From: a bacterium
GTDB taxonomy: Bacteria; Actinomycetota; Acidimicrobiia; Spongiisociales; ZC4RG35
Assembly: GCA_028824015.1 (NCBI GenBank)
Contig: JAPPFC010000002.1
Span: 91,916-155,915, forward strand
Length of the DNA: 64,000 nt
Direction: 5' to 3'
The position numbers and the translations under genes were made by a program. This document shows positions 48,173 through 56,478 of the stretch, one piece after another. Position 1 is the first letter of the stretch. Each line of letters opens with the position of its first letter. Below the pieces are notes generated by a model. It was not told the origin of the DNA. It saw only the letters and a list, made by a program, of their open reading frames with translations, and did no database searches.

Positions 48173-48915
48173 GCCGGTCTCCGGCATCTGAGCGGCCGCT
48201 CGTGGAGTTGCGTCAACTGGTGGCTGGTTACCTACCCGGGGTTGACATCCTCCGAGAGGTCGACCTTGTGCTGTATCCGGGTGAGATGATCGGGATAATC
48301 GGCCCGAACGGAGCGGGCAAGTCAACTCTGTTGAAGGCCCTGTTCGGGTTGCTGGAGGTGCGCTCGGGAGACGTGATCTACAAGGGGGAGTCCATCACCG
48401 GGCTGAGAGCCCATGAGTTGGTGGCCAGGGGGGTGGGCTATGTGCCTCAACTGGACAATGTCTTCTCTGCGCTGACGGTGATGGAGAACCTGGAGATGGG
48501 GGTGTACCTGGAGCCGGACAAGGCCCCCGAGCGCATGAAGAGGGTGGTCGAGTTGTTCCCGAGATTGGGGGAGCGTCTCGGCCAGCGAGCCGGGCTCCTG
48601 TCGGGCGGTGAGCGCCAGATGCTGGCCATGGGGAGGGCCCTGATGATGGATCCTGAAGTGCTGTTGCTGGACGAGCCCTCGGCGGGACTCTCCCCGGTGC
48701 TGCAGGACCAGGTCTTCGCCCGAGCCAGGGAGATCAACCGCTCCGGAGTGGCGGTGATCATGGTCGAGCAGAACGCCCGGCGCTGCCTCCAGATCTGTCA
48801 CCGCGGTTACGTCCTGGACCACGGTCGCAATGCCTACACCGGCACCGGGCAGAGCCTGCTGAAGGATCCGAAGGTGATCGAGCTCTATCTGGGGACCCTG
48901 GCCCGCGGCGACTGA
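48169..48915 (+). CDS. livF: Branched-chain amino acid ABC ATP-binding protein LivF
   Basis: 248 residues. Walker A GPNGAGKSTLL (about 44-54), the LivF-type GVGYVPQLDNVFSALTVMENLEMG, the signature LLSGGERQMLAMGRALM, Walker B LLLDEPSAGLSP and the C-terminal VEQNARRCLQICHRGYVLDHG are all present. It is the second ATPase of the importer. A strong bidirectional hairpin follows at 48943. Confidence 0.96.
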   Translation: MSRSPASERPLVELRQLVAGYLPGVDILREVDLVLYPGEMIGIIGPNGAGKSTLLKALFGLLEVRSGDVIYKGESITGLRAHELVARGVGYVPQLDNVFSALTVMENLEMGVYLEPDKAPERMKRVVELFPRLGERLGQRAGLLSGGERQMLAMGRALMMDPEVLLLDEPSAGLSPVLQDQVFARAREINRSGVAVIMVEQNARRCLQICHRGYVLDHGRNAYTGTGQSLLKDPKVIELYLGTLARGD

Positions 48916-48942
48916 TCGGCCCGGGACCTCCGCCAAGAAGAA

Positions 48943-48968
48943 GTGGGAGCCGGTCGTCCGGCTCCCAC
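48943..48968. terminator. Bidirectional terminator between livF and the binding-protein gene
   Basis: GTGGGAGCCGG-TCGT-CCGGCTCCCAC is a perfect 11-bp stem with a 4-base loop between two convergent genes (ends 48915 and 48996). Being symmetrical, it can serve both. A-rich AAGAAGAA flanks it on the left, which reads as a T run on the minus transcript. Confidence 0.8.
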
Positions 48969-48995
48969 CCTGCGACGATCAGGCGGGCGTGATGT

Positions 48996-50309
48996 CTACC
49001 CGCCTGCGAATACGTATTCGTCGAGCGCCGCGTCTGGCTTCTCGCCGCCGCTGTAGGTGGCGATGCGGAAGCTGGCTGCGGCCGGTTCGCCGGCGTCCAC
49101 GAATTCGTACGGTCCGCCCGCTCCGTCGTAGTCGGGATCACCACCGCCTTCGATCACGTCCCGACAGTCGGCGAAACTGGTGCACTTGGTCCCGCCGCGG
49201 GTCACGTCGTTGATCTCCGCGGCGATCCGCACCGGGTCGTCGGACTGGGCCACCAGCGCGGCCAACGCCACGATGATGATGGCGTCGTAGGTCTCCGCGC
49301 CGTAGGAGTAGATCTCCTGGAGGCCGCCCTCGTAGGCGCCGTCCAACCGGGAGGTGAAGTCTGCGATGGAACTCAGGTTCACCGAAGGCTCGGTGCCGCG
49401 CATGCCCGTGATGATCGAGGGATCGGAAAGCTCGACTCCGATGCCGGCGATGTTCCCGTCGACTCCGTACACGTTGGAGGCCGAAGTGGGACCGATGCCC
49501 CGCTCGTGCATGGTGACCAGGATGGTGGCTGACTCCTGGAAGCCGATCACCACGATCGCGTCGGGATTCACTCCCGCCAACTGGTCCACCTCCGCGTCGA
49601 AGTTGTCGGTGCCGGGAGCGTAGGCGATGAACGGGTCAACCGCTCCGCCCAGGCTCTCGAAGTTCTCCCGGAACGAGTCGGCCAGGCCCTGCCCGTAGGA
49701 CTCCTGCCTAAAGATCACGCCGGCGATCTCGTTGCCCTCCGAAGCCACCAGGTCCGCCAGGACCTTTCCCTGCAGCAGGTCGGAGGGAGCGGTACGGAAG
49801 TAGAGGCCGTTGTCGTCATAGGTCGTGAAGTCCGGAGAGGTGTTGGCCGGGGAGAAATGGATCACGTTGCTACCGGTGATCTTGTCGATCACCAGCTTGG
49901 ACACAGCCGAACTGGCCGCGCCGATGATGGCGTCCACCTCCAGCGCCAGTAGCCTGTCGACCTCGGGATTGGCGATGTCCTGGTTGGTGTCGCCCGAGTC
50001 GCCCTCGTGCAGCACCACATCGGCGCCCAACACCCCACCGGCCGCGTTGATGTCCTCAACAGCCAGCCGGGCTCCCGCCACCTCCGGCGGTCCCAGGAAA
50101 GCCAGGTCACCGGTGACCGGCAGCAAGGTGCCAATCACCAACCGGCCCTCCATGCCGTCGCTCGGCGTCTCGTCGACCGGAGCCTGGGTGGTCGTCGGCG
50201 CCTGGGTGGTCGCCACCGCAGCCTCCTCGTCGTCTCCGCAGGCGGTCCCCACCAGGGCGATCACCGAGACGATGGCCGCCATCTTCACATGCAGCCCGGT
50301 TCTGCGCAT
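48996..50309 (-). CDS. Branched-chain amino acid-type ABC substrate-binding lipoprotein
   Basis: 437 residues. The leader MRRTGLHVKMAAIVSVIALVGTAC ends in a lipobox, with Cys followed by GDDEE and a Thr/Gln-rich linker. The periplasmic-binding-protein type I fold is seen in RLVIGTLLPVTGDLAFLGPPEVAGARLAVEDINAAGGVLGADVVL and later GAETYDAIIIVALAAL. The start ATG at 50309 was chosen because AAAGGACGG sits at good spacing; an ATG at 50330 lacks a ribosome site. It is convergent to livHMGF, so it needs its own promoter. The ligand may be a branched-chain amino acid, an amide or another small molecule. Confidence 0.93.
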   Translation of the reverse strand: MRRTGLHVKMAAIVSVIALVGTACGDDEEAAVATTQAPTTTQAPVDETPSDGMEGRLVIGTLLPVTGDLAFLGPPEVAGARLAVEDINAAGGVLGADVVLHEGDSGDTNQDIANPEVDRLLALEVDAIIGAASSAVSKLVIDKITGSNVIHFSPANTSPDFTTYDDNGLYFRTAPSDLLQGKVLADLVASEGNEIAGVIFRQESYGQGLADSFRENFESLGGAVDPFIAYAPGTDNFDAEVDQLAGVNPDAIVVIGFQESATILVTMHERGIGPTSASNVYGVDGNIAGIGVELSDPSIITGMRGTEPSVNLSSIADFTSRLDGAYEGGLQEIYSYGAETYDAIIIVALAALVAQSDDPVRIAAEINDVTRGGTKCTSFADCRDVIEGGGDPDYDGAGGPYEFVDAGEPAAASFRIATYSGGEKPDAALDEYVFAGG

Positions 50310-50450
50310 TTTGATATTCCGTCCTTTCATCGTTGGCGAGGTGTTCTCCTCTTCACAGGTAGCCACCCGAGGTCGGAAACCCTCTGTTCACTCAGGATTC
50401 AACATGGGTCAGGACAAGGGTCGTCCAAACACTGTCTCAATCTAGGCATG

Positions 50451-50470
50451 TCCCCGCCCAAATCCGGGGA
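50451..50470 (-). terminator. Stem-loop after the acyl-CoA carboxylase alpha gene
   Basis: TCCCCG (50451-50456) pairs with CGGGGA (50465-50470) around an 8-base loop, about 27 bases past the carboxylase stop. It is a modest terminator candidate separating it from the binding-protein gene. Confidence 0.35.
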
Positions 50471-50496
50471 GACAGAGGGACCTGTTCCTCCAACCC

Positions 50497-52233
50497 CTAG
50501 CGGATGACCGCCACCACCGCTCCGGTGGCCACCGAGTCTCCGGGTTCGATGCGCAGTTCCACCACGTTGCCGTCCCGGCCGGCGGCAACCGCGTTCTCCA
50601 TCTTCATGGCCTCCAGCACGCAGATGGTGTCGTCGGCGTCCACCCGGTCTCCGACTTTGACGTTCACTTTCACGATGGTGCCCTGCATCGGGGCGGTGAC
50701 CGCCCCGTCGGAGGCGGCGGCCGGGCCCTTGGCGGGCTTGGGAGGACGGCGCCGCACCTTTGCGGCCCGGTCCTCCTGGCCGACGTCCGGCTCCCAGTAG
50801 GAGACCACGAACCGGCGGCCGCTTATCTCCACCGTCATGTCCTGGCGGACCACGCCTTCCTCCTCGGGCAGGGACTCGGCGACCTCCGGTTCGATGCGAG
50901 AGAGATCGATCTCGCTCTCCAGCCAACTGGTGTGATGGCGGGCGGCGATGAAGTCGGGGTGGTCAAGTACCGCCTTGTGCACCGGAATGGTGGTGGGCAC
51001 GCCGGTGATCTCGAACTCTTCCAGAGCCCGTCTGGCCCGGCTGATGGCCTGGGTGCGGGTGGGCGCCCACACCACCAGCTTGGCCAAGAGGTTGTCGTAG
51101 AAGCGCGGGATGGTGACGCCGGCCCTCACCCAACCGTCCACCCGCACTCCCGGTCCGGCGGGCTCCCGGTAGCTGACGATCCGCCCCGGCGTGGGCAGGT
51201 AGTTGCGATAGGGGTCCTCGGCGTTTATCCGCATCTCGATGGCGTGGCCGTCGGCTCGCGTCCCGATGGCCGAAGTGGGGCTACCGGCTGCGATACGGAG
51301 TTGTTCCCGCACCAGGTCCACTCCGGTGACCATCTCGGTGACGGTGTGCTCGACCTGCAGTCGCGTGTTCATCTCCAGGAAGTAGAAGGACCCCTCCCCA
51401 TCGACCAGGAACTCCACGGTGCCGGCGCTGCGATACTCACACGCCCGGGCGATTCTCAGGGCGGCCTCGCCCAACTCCCGGCTCTGGGAGAGATTCAGGA
51501 TCACCGACGGAGCCTCCTCCACCAGCTTCTGGTGTCTGCGTTGAACCGAGCAGTCCCGCTCACCCAGGTACACGAAGTTGTGGTGGTTGTCCACCAGGAT
51601 CTGGGCCTCGATGTGGTGGACATCGGTCAGCCTCTTCTCGACATACACCTCGGGGCTGCCGAAGAAGGCGTCGGCCTCTCGCTGGGCGGACGCCAATGCC
51701 TCCTCTATCTCGGATGGATGGTTCACCGTGCGCATCCCGCGTCCCCCGCCGGCGCGCGACGCCTTGATCAGCACCGGGTATCCCAGCCGGTCGGCCACCG
51801 CCTTGATCTCTGCGGGATCCTCCAGGGGAGACGCGGTCCCCGGCACCACCGGCACCCCCGCCTCGGTGGCGATCTGGCGCGAAGCCACCTTGTCGCCCAT
51901 TGCGGCGATGGCATCGGGAGGGGGACCGACCCAGATCAGGCCCGCGTCGGTGACCGCCCGGGCGAACTCGGCGTTCTCGGAGAGAAACCCGTAACCCGGA
52001 TGGACCGCCTCAGCGCCCGTCTCGGCGGCCACCCCCAGGATCCTCTCGATGTTCAGATACGACTCTCCGGCGGGGGCGGGTCCGATGTTCCAGGACTGGT
52101 CGGCCAGTTGGGCGTGATAGGCGTCCCGGTCCGGCTCGGAGTAGACGGCGATGGTCCGCAACCCCGCCTCGCGGGCGGTGCGAATGATCCTGACCGCAAT
52201 CTCGCCGCGGTTGGCGACCAGAACCGACTTCAC
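50497..52233 (-). CDS. Acyl-CoA carboxylase alpha subunit (biotin carboxylase plus biotin carrier)
   Basis: 578 residues. The biotin carboxylase half has LVANRGEIAVRIIRTAREAG, HPGYGFLSENAEFA, the ATP-grasp loop KASRAGGGRGMR and FLEMNTRLQVEHTVTE. The C-terminal biotinyl domain has the biotin-bearing lysine in EAMKMENAV (about residue 543). Acetyl- or propionyl-CoA is carboxylated together with the beta subunit encoded upstream; the substrate cannot be read reliably. The GTG start at 52233 overlaps the beta stop (GTGA), showing coupled synthesis of the two subunits. Confidence 0.95.
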   Translation of the reverse strand: MKSVLVANRGEIAVRIIRTAREAGLRTIAVYSEPDRDAYHAQLADQSWNIGPAPAGESYLNIERILGVAAETGAEAVHPGYGFLSENAEFARAVTDAGLIWVGPPPDAIAAMGDKVASRQIATEAGVPVVPGTASPLEDPAEIKAVADRLGYPVLIKASRAGGGRGMRTVNHPSEIEEALASAQREADAFFGSPEVYVEKRLTDVHHIEAQILVDNHHNFVYLGERDCSVQRRHQKLVEEAPSVILNLSQSRELGEAALRIARACEYRSAGTVEFLVDGEGSFYFLEMNTRLQVEHTVTEMVTGVDLVREQLRIAAGSPTSAIGTRADGHAIEMRINAEDPYRNYLPTPGRIVSYREPAGPGVRVDGWVRAGVTIPRFYDNLLAKLVVWAPTRTQAISRARRALEEFEITGVPTTIPVHKAVLDHPDFIAARHHTSWLESEIDLSRIEPEVAESLPEEEGVVRQDMTVEISGRRFVVSYWEPDVGQEDRAAKVRRRPPKPAKGPAAASDGAVTAPMQGTIVKVNVKVGDRVDADDTICVLEAMKMENAVAAGRDGNVVELRIEPGDSVATGAVVAVIR

Positions 52234-53777
52234 AGCGGTATGTTCCCGTGTTTCTTGCCGGGCAGGCTTTCGCGCTTGGTGCGGAGCATCTCCAACGCCG
52301 AGATGAGATGCGAGCGGGTCTCACGCGGCTCGATCACCGCGTCGACCAGGCCGAGTTCGGCCGCCTTGTAGGGGTTGTTGAACTCCTCCTCGTACTCTGC
52401 CACCAACTCGTCCCGGCGCTGCTCGGGGTCCTCGGCGGCGGCGATCTCCCGCCGGAGGATCACGTTCACAGCTCCCGACGCGCCCATCACCGCGATCTCG
52501 GCTGAGGGCCAAGCGAACACGGTGTCGGCCCGGATCCCGCGGGCGTTCATCACCAGGTAGGCCCCGCCATAGGCTTTGCGGGTGATCACCGAGATCCGGG
52601 GAACGGTGGCTTCGCAGTAGGCGTACAGCAACTTGGCGCCATGGCGGATGATCCCGCCGTGTTCCTGGTCGACCCCCGGGAGGAATCCGGGGACGTCCAC
52701 GAAGGTGACCAGGGGGATGTTGAAGGCGTCGCAGAAGCGGACGAACCTCGCACCCTTCTCGGAGGCGTCGATGTCCAGGGTGCCGGCCAGCACCGACGGT
52801 TGGTTGGCGACCACGCCCACGGTGTGGCCGTCCAGGCGGCCCAGGCCCACCAGGATGTTGCGGGCCCAGTGCTCGTGCACCTGGAAGTAGTCGCCGTCGT
52901 CGAGGACCGTCTCGATCAGGGTGGTCATGTCATAGGGCTGGTTGGAGGAGTCGGGAATGATCTGGTCCAGCAGGTCGTCGGTGCGGGTGGGCGAGTCGGT
53001 GGGAGTGAAGTAGGTGGGGAGTTCCAGGTTGTTCTGGGGCAGGAACGACAGCAGGTACCGGACGCCGTCGAGAGCCGCCACGTCCTCGGAGAAGACGAAG
53101 TGCACCACACCCGAGTTCGAGGCATGCACCATTGCCCCTCCCAGTTCCTCGAAGGAGACCTCCTCCCCGGTGACCGCCTTGATCACGTCGGGGCCGGTGA
53201 TGAACAGGTGGCTGGTCTCGGTTACCTGTATGACGAAGTCGGTGAGAGCCGGGGAGTAGACGGCGCCACCCGCGCACGGCCCCATGATCACCGAGATCTG
53301 GGGGATCACCCCCGAGGCGCGGACGTTGCGCTCGAATATCCTGCCGTAGCCGTCCAGGGACCCCACCCCCTCCTGGATGCGGGCGCCCCCCGAGTCCTTG
53401 AGCCCGATCAGGGGCGCTCCGGCTCGCATCGCCATGTCCATTATCTTGCAGATCTTGTCGGCCACTGCCCGGCCCAGGCTTCCCCCGAAGGTGGTGAAGT
53501 CCTCGGCGAACACGAACACGGTCCTCCCATCGATCTTCCCCCAGCCGGTCACCACCGCGTCGCCGAGCGGACGGCGGTTCTCCACCCCGAAGCCGCGCGC
53601 CGAGTGCCGCACGAAGGAGTCGACCTCGCAGAAAGTGTCCTGGTCGAGCAGGTGGGCGATCCGCTCGCGGGCGGTGAGCTTGCCCCGTTCGTGCTGGCGG
53701 TCGACGGCTCTTCGGTCGAGCGCGCTCGCCTGGCTGCGCATCTTGCGCAAGTGTTCGATTCGTTGTTCGGTTCCCAC
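52230..53777 (-). CDS. Acyl-CoA carboxylase beta subunit (carboxyltransferase)
   Basis: 515 residues from GTG at 53777. It begins GTEQRIEHLRKMRSQASALDRRAVDRQHERGKLTARERI, and contains FAEDFTTFGGSLGR, LIGLKDSGGARIQEGVGSLDGYG, GPCAGGAVYSPALTDFV and VDVPGFLPGVDQEHGGIIRHGAKLLYAY, all typical of PccB/AccD-type carboxyltransferases. The 53777 start was preferred to a longer frame (to 53879) because the latter overlaps the divergent birA start and adds non-conserved residues; GAGG lies about 10 bases upstream. It is the first gene of the pair. Confidence 0.94.
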   Translation of the reverse strand: MGTEQRIEHLRKMRSQASALDRRAVDRQHERGKLTARERIAHLLDQDTFCEVDSFVRHSARGFGVENRRPLGDAVVTGWGKIDGRTVFVFAEDFTTFGGSLGRAVADKICKIMDMAMRAGAPLIGLKDSGGARIQEGVGSLDGYGRIFERNVRASGVIPQISVIMGPCAGGAVYSPALTDFVIQVTETSHLFITGPDVIKAVTGEEVSFEELGGAMVHASNSGVVHFVFSEDVAALDGVRYLLSFLPQNNLELPTYFTPTDSPTRTDDLLDQIIPDSSNQPYDMTTLIETVLDDGDYFQVHEHWARNILVGLGRLDGHTVGVVANQPSVLAGTLDIDASEKGARFVRFCDAFNIPLVTFVDVPGFLPGVDQEHGGIIRHGAKLLYAYCEATVPRISVITRKAYGGAYLVMNARGIRADTVFAWPSAEIAVMGASGAVNVILRREIAAAEDPEQRRDELVAEYEEEFNNPYKAAELGLVDAVIEPRETRSHLISALEMLRTKRESLPGKKHGNIPL

Positions 53778-53811
53778 CCTGGCTACACCTCTTCGATAGG
53801 CTCTGTGGTAC

Positions 53812-54522
53812 TTGGACTTGGGGAATAGCTCTTTGGCTACACCATATTCTTTGATCCGGCTGTCTGTTACGGGTTCCACACAGGACGACGCCCGCCGAGC
53901 TTATCGGGGAAGACCCGTGGTCGTGGTATCGGACCGTCAGGAATATGGTAGGGGAAGAAGGGACCGGACCTGGATCAGCGCTCCCGGGGCGGTCGCCGTC
54001 TCGGTCGCCTGCGAACCGCGCTGGCCGGCGAGTCGCTGGGGATTGCTGTCCCTCCTGGCGGGCCTGGCGGCGGCGGAAGCCCTGGGTGGAGAAGTCTCCC
54101 TGAAGTGGCCCAACGACCTGCTGGTCGGGGCCGAGAAGGTGGGGGGAGTGCTGGTGGAAGGGAGCGGCGGGGTGGCCGTGGCGGGCTGCGGGATCAACCT
54201 GTGGTGGCCCGATTCTCCCCGGGGGATGACCGCTTTGGACGAACACCCCCCTTCCTCCTCTCGCCGGGAGGAGTTTGCCCACGCCTGGGCGGGCGGGTTT
54301 CTGGAAGCCGCCCTCGATCCGGGGGGCGGAGGGTTCTCTCTCGACGACTACCGCCGTAGATGCGTGACCCTCGGCCAATGGGTGACCTGGGGCACAGACG
54401 GGGTGGGACGGGCGGTCGGCATCAACTCCGAAGGGGAGTTGGTGGTCGAGAACGCCGGAGGACGCAGGAGCCTGCGCTCGGGGGAGGTCGCCCACATCCG
54501 GGGCGCCCCCGGGGAGGGCTAG
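53812..54522 (+). CDS. birA: Biotin-[acetyl-CoA-carboxylase] ligase, no DNA-binding domain
   Basis: 236 residues from TTG at 53812; a TTG at 53833 is an alternative. The catalytic core has TGSTQDDARR, the biotin/AMP loop EYGRGRRDRTWISAPGA, and KWPNDLLVGAEKVGGVLVE followed by GCGINLWW. There is no N-terminal helix-turn-helix, so it is a class I enzyme that cannot act as a repressor. It attaches biotin to the carrier domain of the carboxylase encoded divergently next door, with only 34 bases between the starts. Its stop shares a CTAG palindrome with the convergent hydrolase-like gene. Confidence 0.93.
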   Translation: MDLGNSSLATPYSLIRLSVTGSTQDDARRAYRGRPVVVVSDRQEYGRGRRDRTWISAPGAVAVSVACEPRWPASRWGLLSLLAGLAAAEALGGEVSLKWPNDLLVGAEKVGGVLVEGSGGVAVAGCGINLWWPDSPRGMTALDEHPPSSSRREEFAHAWAGGFLEAALDPGGGGFSLDDYRRRCVTLGQWVTWGTDGVGRAVGINSEGELVVENAGGRRSLRSGEVAHIRGAPGEG

Positions 54523-55250
54523 CCCAGGTCCAGGGTCTGGGGCGGGGGAAGGTGGGAGGTGAAGAACCCGGCCAGGCGCGCCAGGGCGTCCATGGCGGCG
54601 TTCTCGTCGTAGTTGGGGTGGTTCTCGTCGACGAACCCGTGTCCGGCTCCCTCATAGAGCAGCCAGGCGCCGGCGGGGTTCCGACCCTGGGCGCTGTCCA
54701 CGGTCCCGGGTTCGATCAACTCGTCCTGGGCGCCGTAGATGCCCAGCACTGCTCCTCCCAGCCGCTCCAACTGCTCGGCGACCGGGTAGCGCCGGTGGTC
54801 GTCCCCGGTCAACGGCCCGTACAGCACGGCCACCGGGCCAATCCACGTCCGCAGGGTGGCGGCTACGAGGGCCAAACGCCCTCCCTTCCCGATGCCGAGC
54901 ACCCCCACCCGGTCGCCGAGCGCCCAGTCGAGGTCCTCGTCGTTTAGAAAGCGGCGGGTCTCGTCCATCTGCGCCAGGAGGTCGGAGTCGTCCATCCCGT
55001 GGTGGGCGCCGTTGGATGACGCCGGCCCGAGGTCCAGGGCGAGGGTCACGATTCCCTGTCGGGCCAGGAACCGGGAGACGCTCTTGACGTGTGAGGAGAT
55101 CTCCCCGGGGCCGCTGGTGATCAGCACCACCGGAAACCGGCCCACCGCGTCGGGTCGAGCCAGGTAGTCCGAACGGTAGGAACTCCCGGCCGGGGTGGAG
55201 TAGGTACCGTACATCACCGAGTAGGTTCCCTCGTGGGGAAGTACCGCCAA
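54519..55250 (-). CDS. Dienelactone-hydrolase-like alpha/beta protein lacking the nucleophile
   Basis: 243 residues. The fold is that of the dienelactone hydrolase family: FPVVLITSGPGE, LARQGIVTLALDLG, VGVLGIGKGGRLALVAA, YGAQDELIEP (acid, Asp176) and YEGAGHGFVDE (His204). At the nucleophile elbow, where the family has GFCFGG with Cys or Ser, this protein has GIGKGG, so residue 121 is Gly and no nucleophile is present. It may bind a ligand or use another mechanism. The TTG start at 55250 has GGAGGG upstream. It is tail-to-tail with birA, sharing the CTAG stop site. Confidence 0.85.
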   Translation of the reverse strand: MAVLPHEGTYSVMYGTYSTPAGSSYRSDYLARPDAVGRFPVVLITSGPGEISSHVKSVSRFLARQGIVTLALDLGPASSNGAHHGMDDSDLLAQMDETRRFLNDEDLDWALGDRVGVLGIGKGGRLALVAATLRTWIGPVAVLYGPLTGDDHRRYPVAEQLERLGGAVLGIYGAQDELIEPGTVDSAQGRNPAGAWLLYEGAGHGFVDENHPNYDENAAMDALARLAGFFTSHLPPPQTLDLG

Positions 55251-55328
55251 AGCTGACCCTCCTGGGTTGGTGTTACTTTCGCAAGAGGCTAGCGGTCCGC
55301 GGGTCGGCTATTTTCATATCATGATCGA

Positions 55329-56267
55329 GTGTCTGAGAAGTTCGGAATGGATCGGGCCGTGACCCGGCGGGCGGTAGTCACCGGCGGAGCGGGGTTCGTG
55401 GGCTCCCATCTCTGCGAGGCGCTGCTGCGCGCCGGATGGAGGGTGGTCTCACTCGACGACTGCTCCACGGGTTCCCCGGCCAATCTGGAGCGAGCGCTCG
55501 CCATGGGGGTGGAGGCGCTGGAGGTGGACATAACCACCCCGGATCTGGACGCAGCCATGGCGAGAACCCGCCCGGAGGTGGTGTTCCATCTGGCCGCGCT
55601 GTCGTCGGTGACCCTCTGCCAGAGAGATCCGGAGCGGTGTGAGGCGGTGAACGCCGGAGGGACCGCCCGGGTGTGGGATGCCGCCAGGCGTTCTGGTGCG
55701 GGAAAGCTGGTGAACGTCTCGTCCCTGGCCGTCCACGGGGTCTCTCCCGACGCCTACGGGCGGAGCAAGTTGGCCGCCGAGGAATACCTTGCCGGGCAGG
55801 CGTCTTCGGCGAAGATGCGTCTAACCACCCTGCGCCCCGCCAATGTCTACGGACCCCGCCAGCACGGGGACGGGGAGTCGGCGGTGGTGGCCACCTGGCT
55901 GGGGGCCATGGTGAGGGGAGAGCCCCTGTTCCTGGACGGCGACGGCCGACAGACCAGGGACTTTTTGTACGTGGACGACGCGGTGGCGGCGATGGTCCTG
56001 GCTGCCGACCGGGCCGACGGCCACACCCTGGAGTTGGGCATGGGGGTGGAGACCTCGCTGGTGACGCTTCTGGGAACGATGGGCGGGACCACCGGGTGGC
56101 GGGGCCGCCCGTCCCGGCGCCCGGCCCGGCCGGGAGACATCAGGCGGTCGGTGGTGGACCCTCGTCCCGCCGCGGGTCGGCTCGGTTGGGAAGCCCGTAC
56201 CGGGTTGGATGAGGGTCTTCGCCTCACCTGGGAGTGGATGACCGGCAAGGAGAAAACAGACTTATGA
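55329..56267 (+). CDS. NAD-dependent epimerase/dehydratase (extended SDR)
   Basis: 312 residues from GTG at 55329; an ATG at 55347 is an alternative. The nucleotide-binding VVTGGAGFVGSHLCEALL and the catalytic YxxxK (AYGRSK) are intact, with RPANVYGPRQHGDGESAVV and FLYVDDAVAAMVLA typical of UDP-glucose 4-epimerase-like or dTDP-sugar enzymes. It probably acts on a nucleotide sugar for envelope polysaccharide; the substrate is unknown. Its stop overlaps the start of a tiny basic protein gene. Confidence 0.9.
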   Translation: MSEKFGMDRAVTRRAVVTGGAGFVGSHLCEALLRAGWRVVSLDDCSTGSPANLERALAMGVEALEVDITTPDLDAAMARTRPEVVFHLAALSSVTLCQRDPERCEAVNAGGTARVWDAARRSGAGKLVNVSSLAVHGVSPDAYGRSKLAAEEYLAGQASSAKMRLTTLRPANVYGPRQHGDGESAVVATWLGAMVRGEPLFLDGDGRQTRDFLYVDDAVAAMVLAADRADGHTLELGMGVETSLVTLLGTMGGTTGWRGRPSRRPARPGDIRRSVVDPRPAAGRLGWEARTGLDEGLRLTWEWMTGKEKTDL

Positions 56268-56428
56268 GAAGAAGAAACAGACTTGTGAAAGGCAAAAAGC
56301 GAAGGAAGCGGCGGGGAGAGTGGATCCCCCGCTCGGGTTATACGACAGATAAGCCCATATCTCTGTCGAAGGTGCCGAAGGGACCGGGACCGGGAGCCGA
56401 GCTCCCCAAGAACAACAAGACGGAATAG
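56264..56428 (+). CDS. Small, very basic protein of unknown family
   Basis: 54 residues from the ATG that overlaps the epimerase stop (ATGA). The N-terminal 20 residues are nearly all Arg, Lys or Asn (MRRRNRLVKGKKRRKRRG), followed by WIPRSGYTTDKPISL and a Pro/Gly/Lys-rich end. It resembles ribosome-associated or nucleic-acid-binding mini-proteins in composition only. AAGGAG lies about 12 bases upstream. The stop/start junction falls in a 21-base direct duplication (AAACAGACTT at 56254 and 56275), so the frame may have arisen by local duplication. Confidence 0.6.
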   Translation: MRRRNRLVKGKKRRKRRGEWIPRSGYTTDKPISLSKVPKGPGPGAELPKNNKTE

Positions 56429-56478
56429 CCTCTGTCGGGAGCGGCCTCTTCTGTGTTTGACGCCTGACGCCTGACTCC

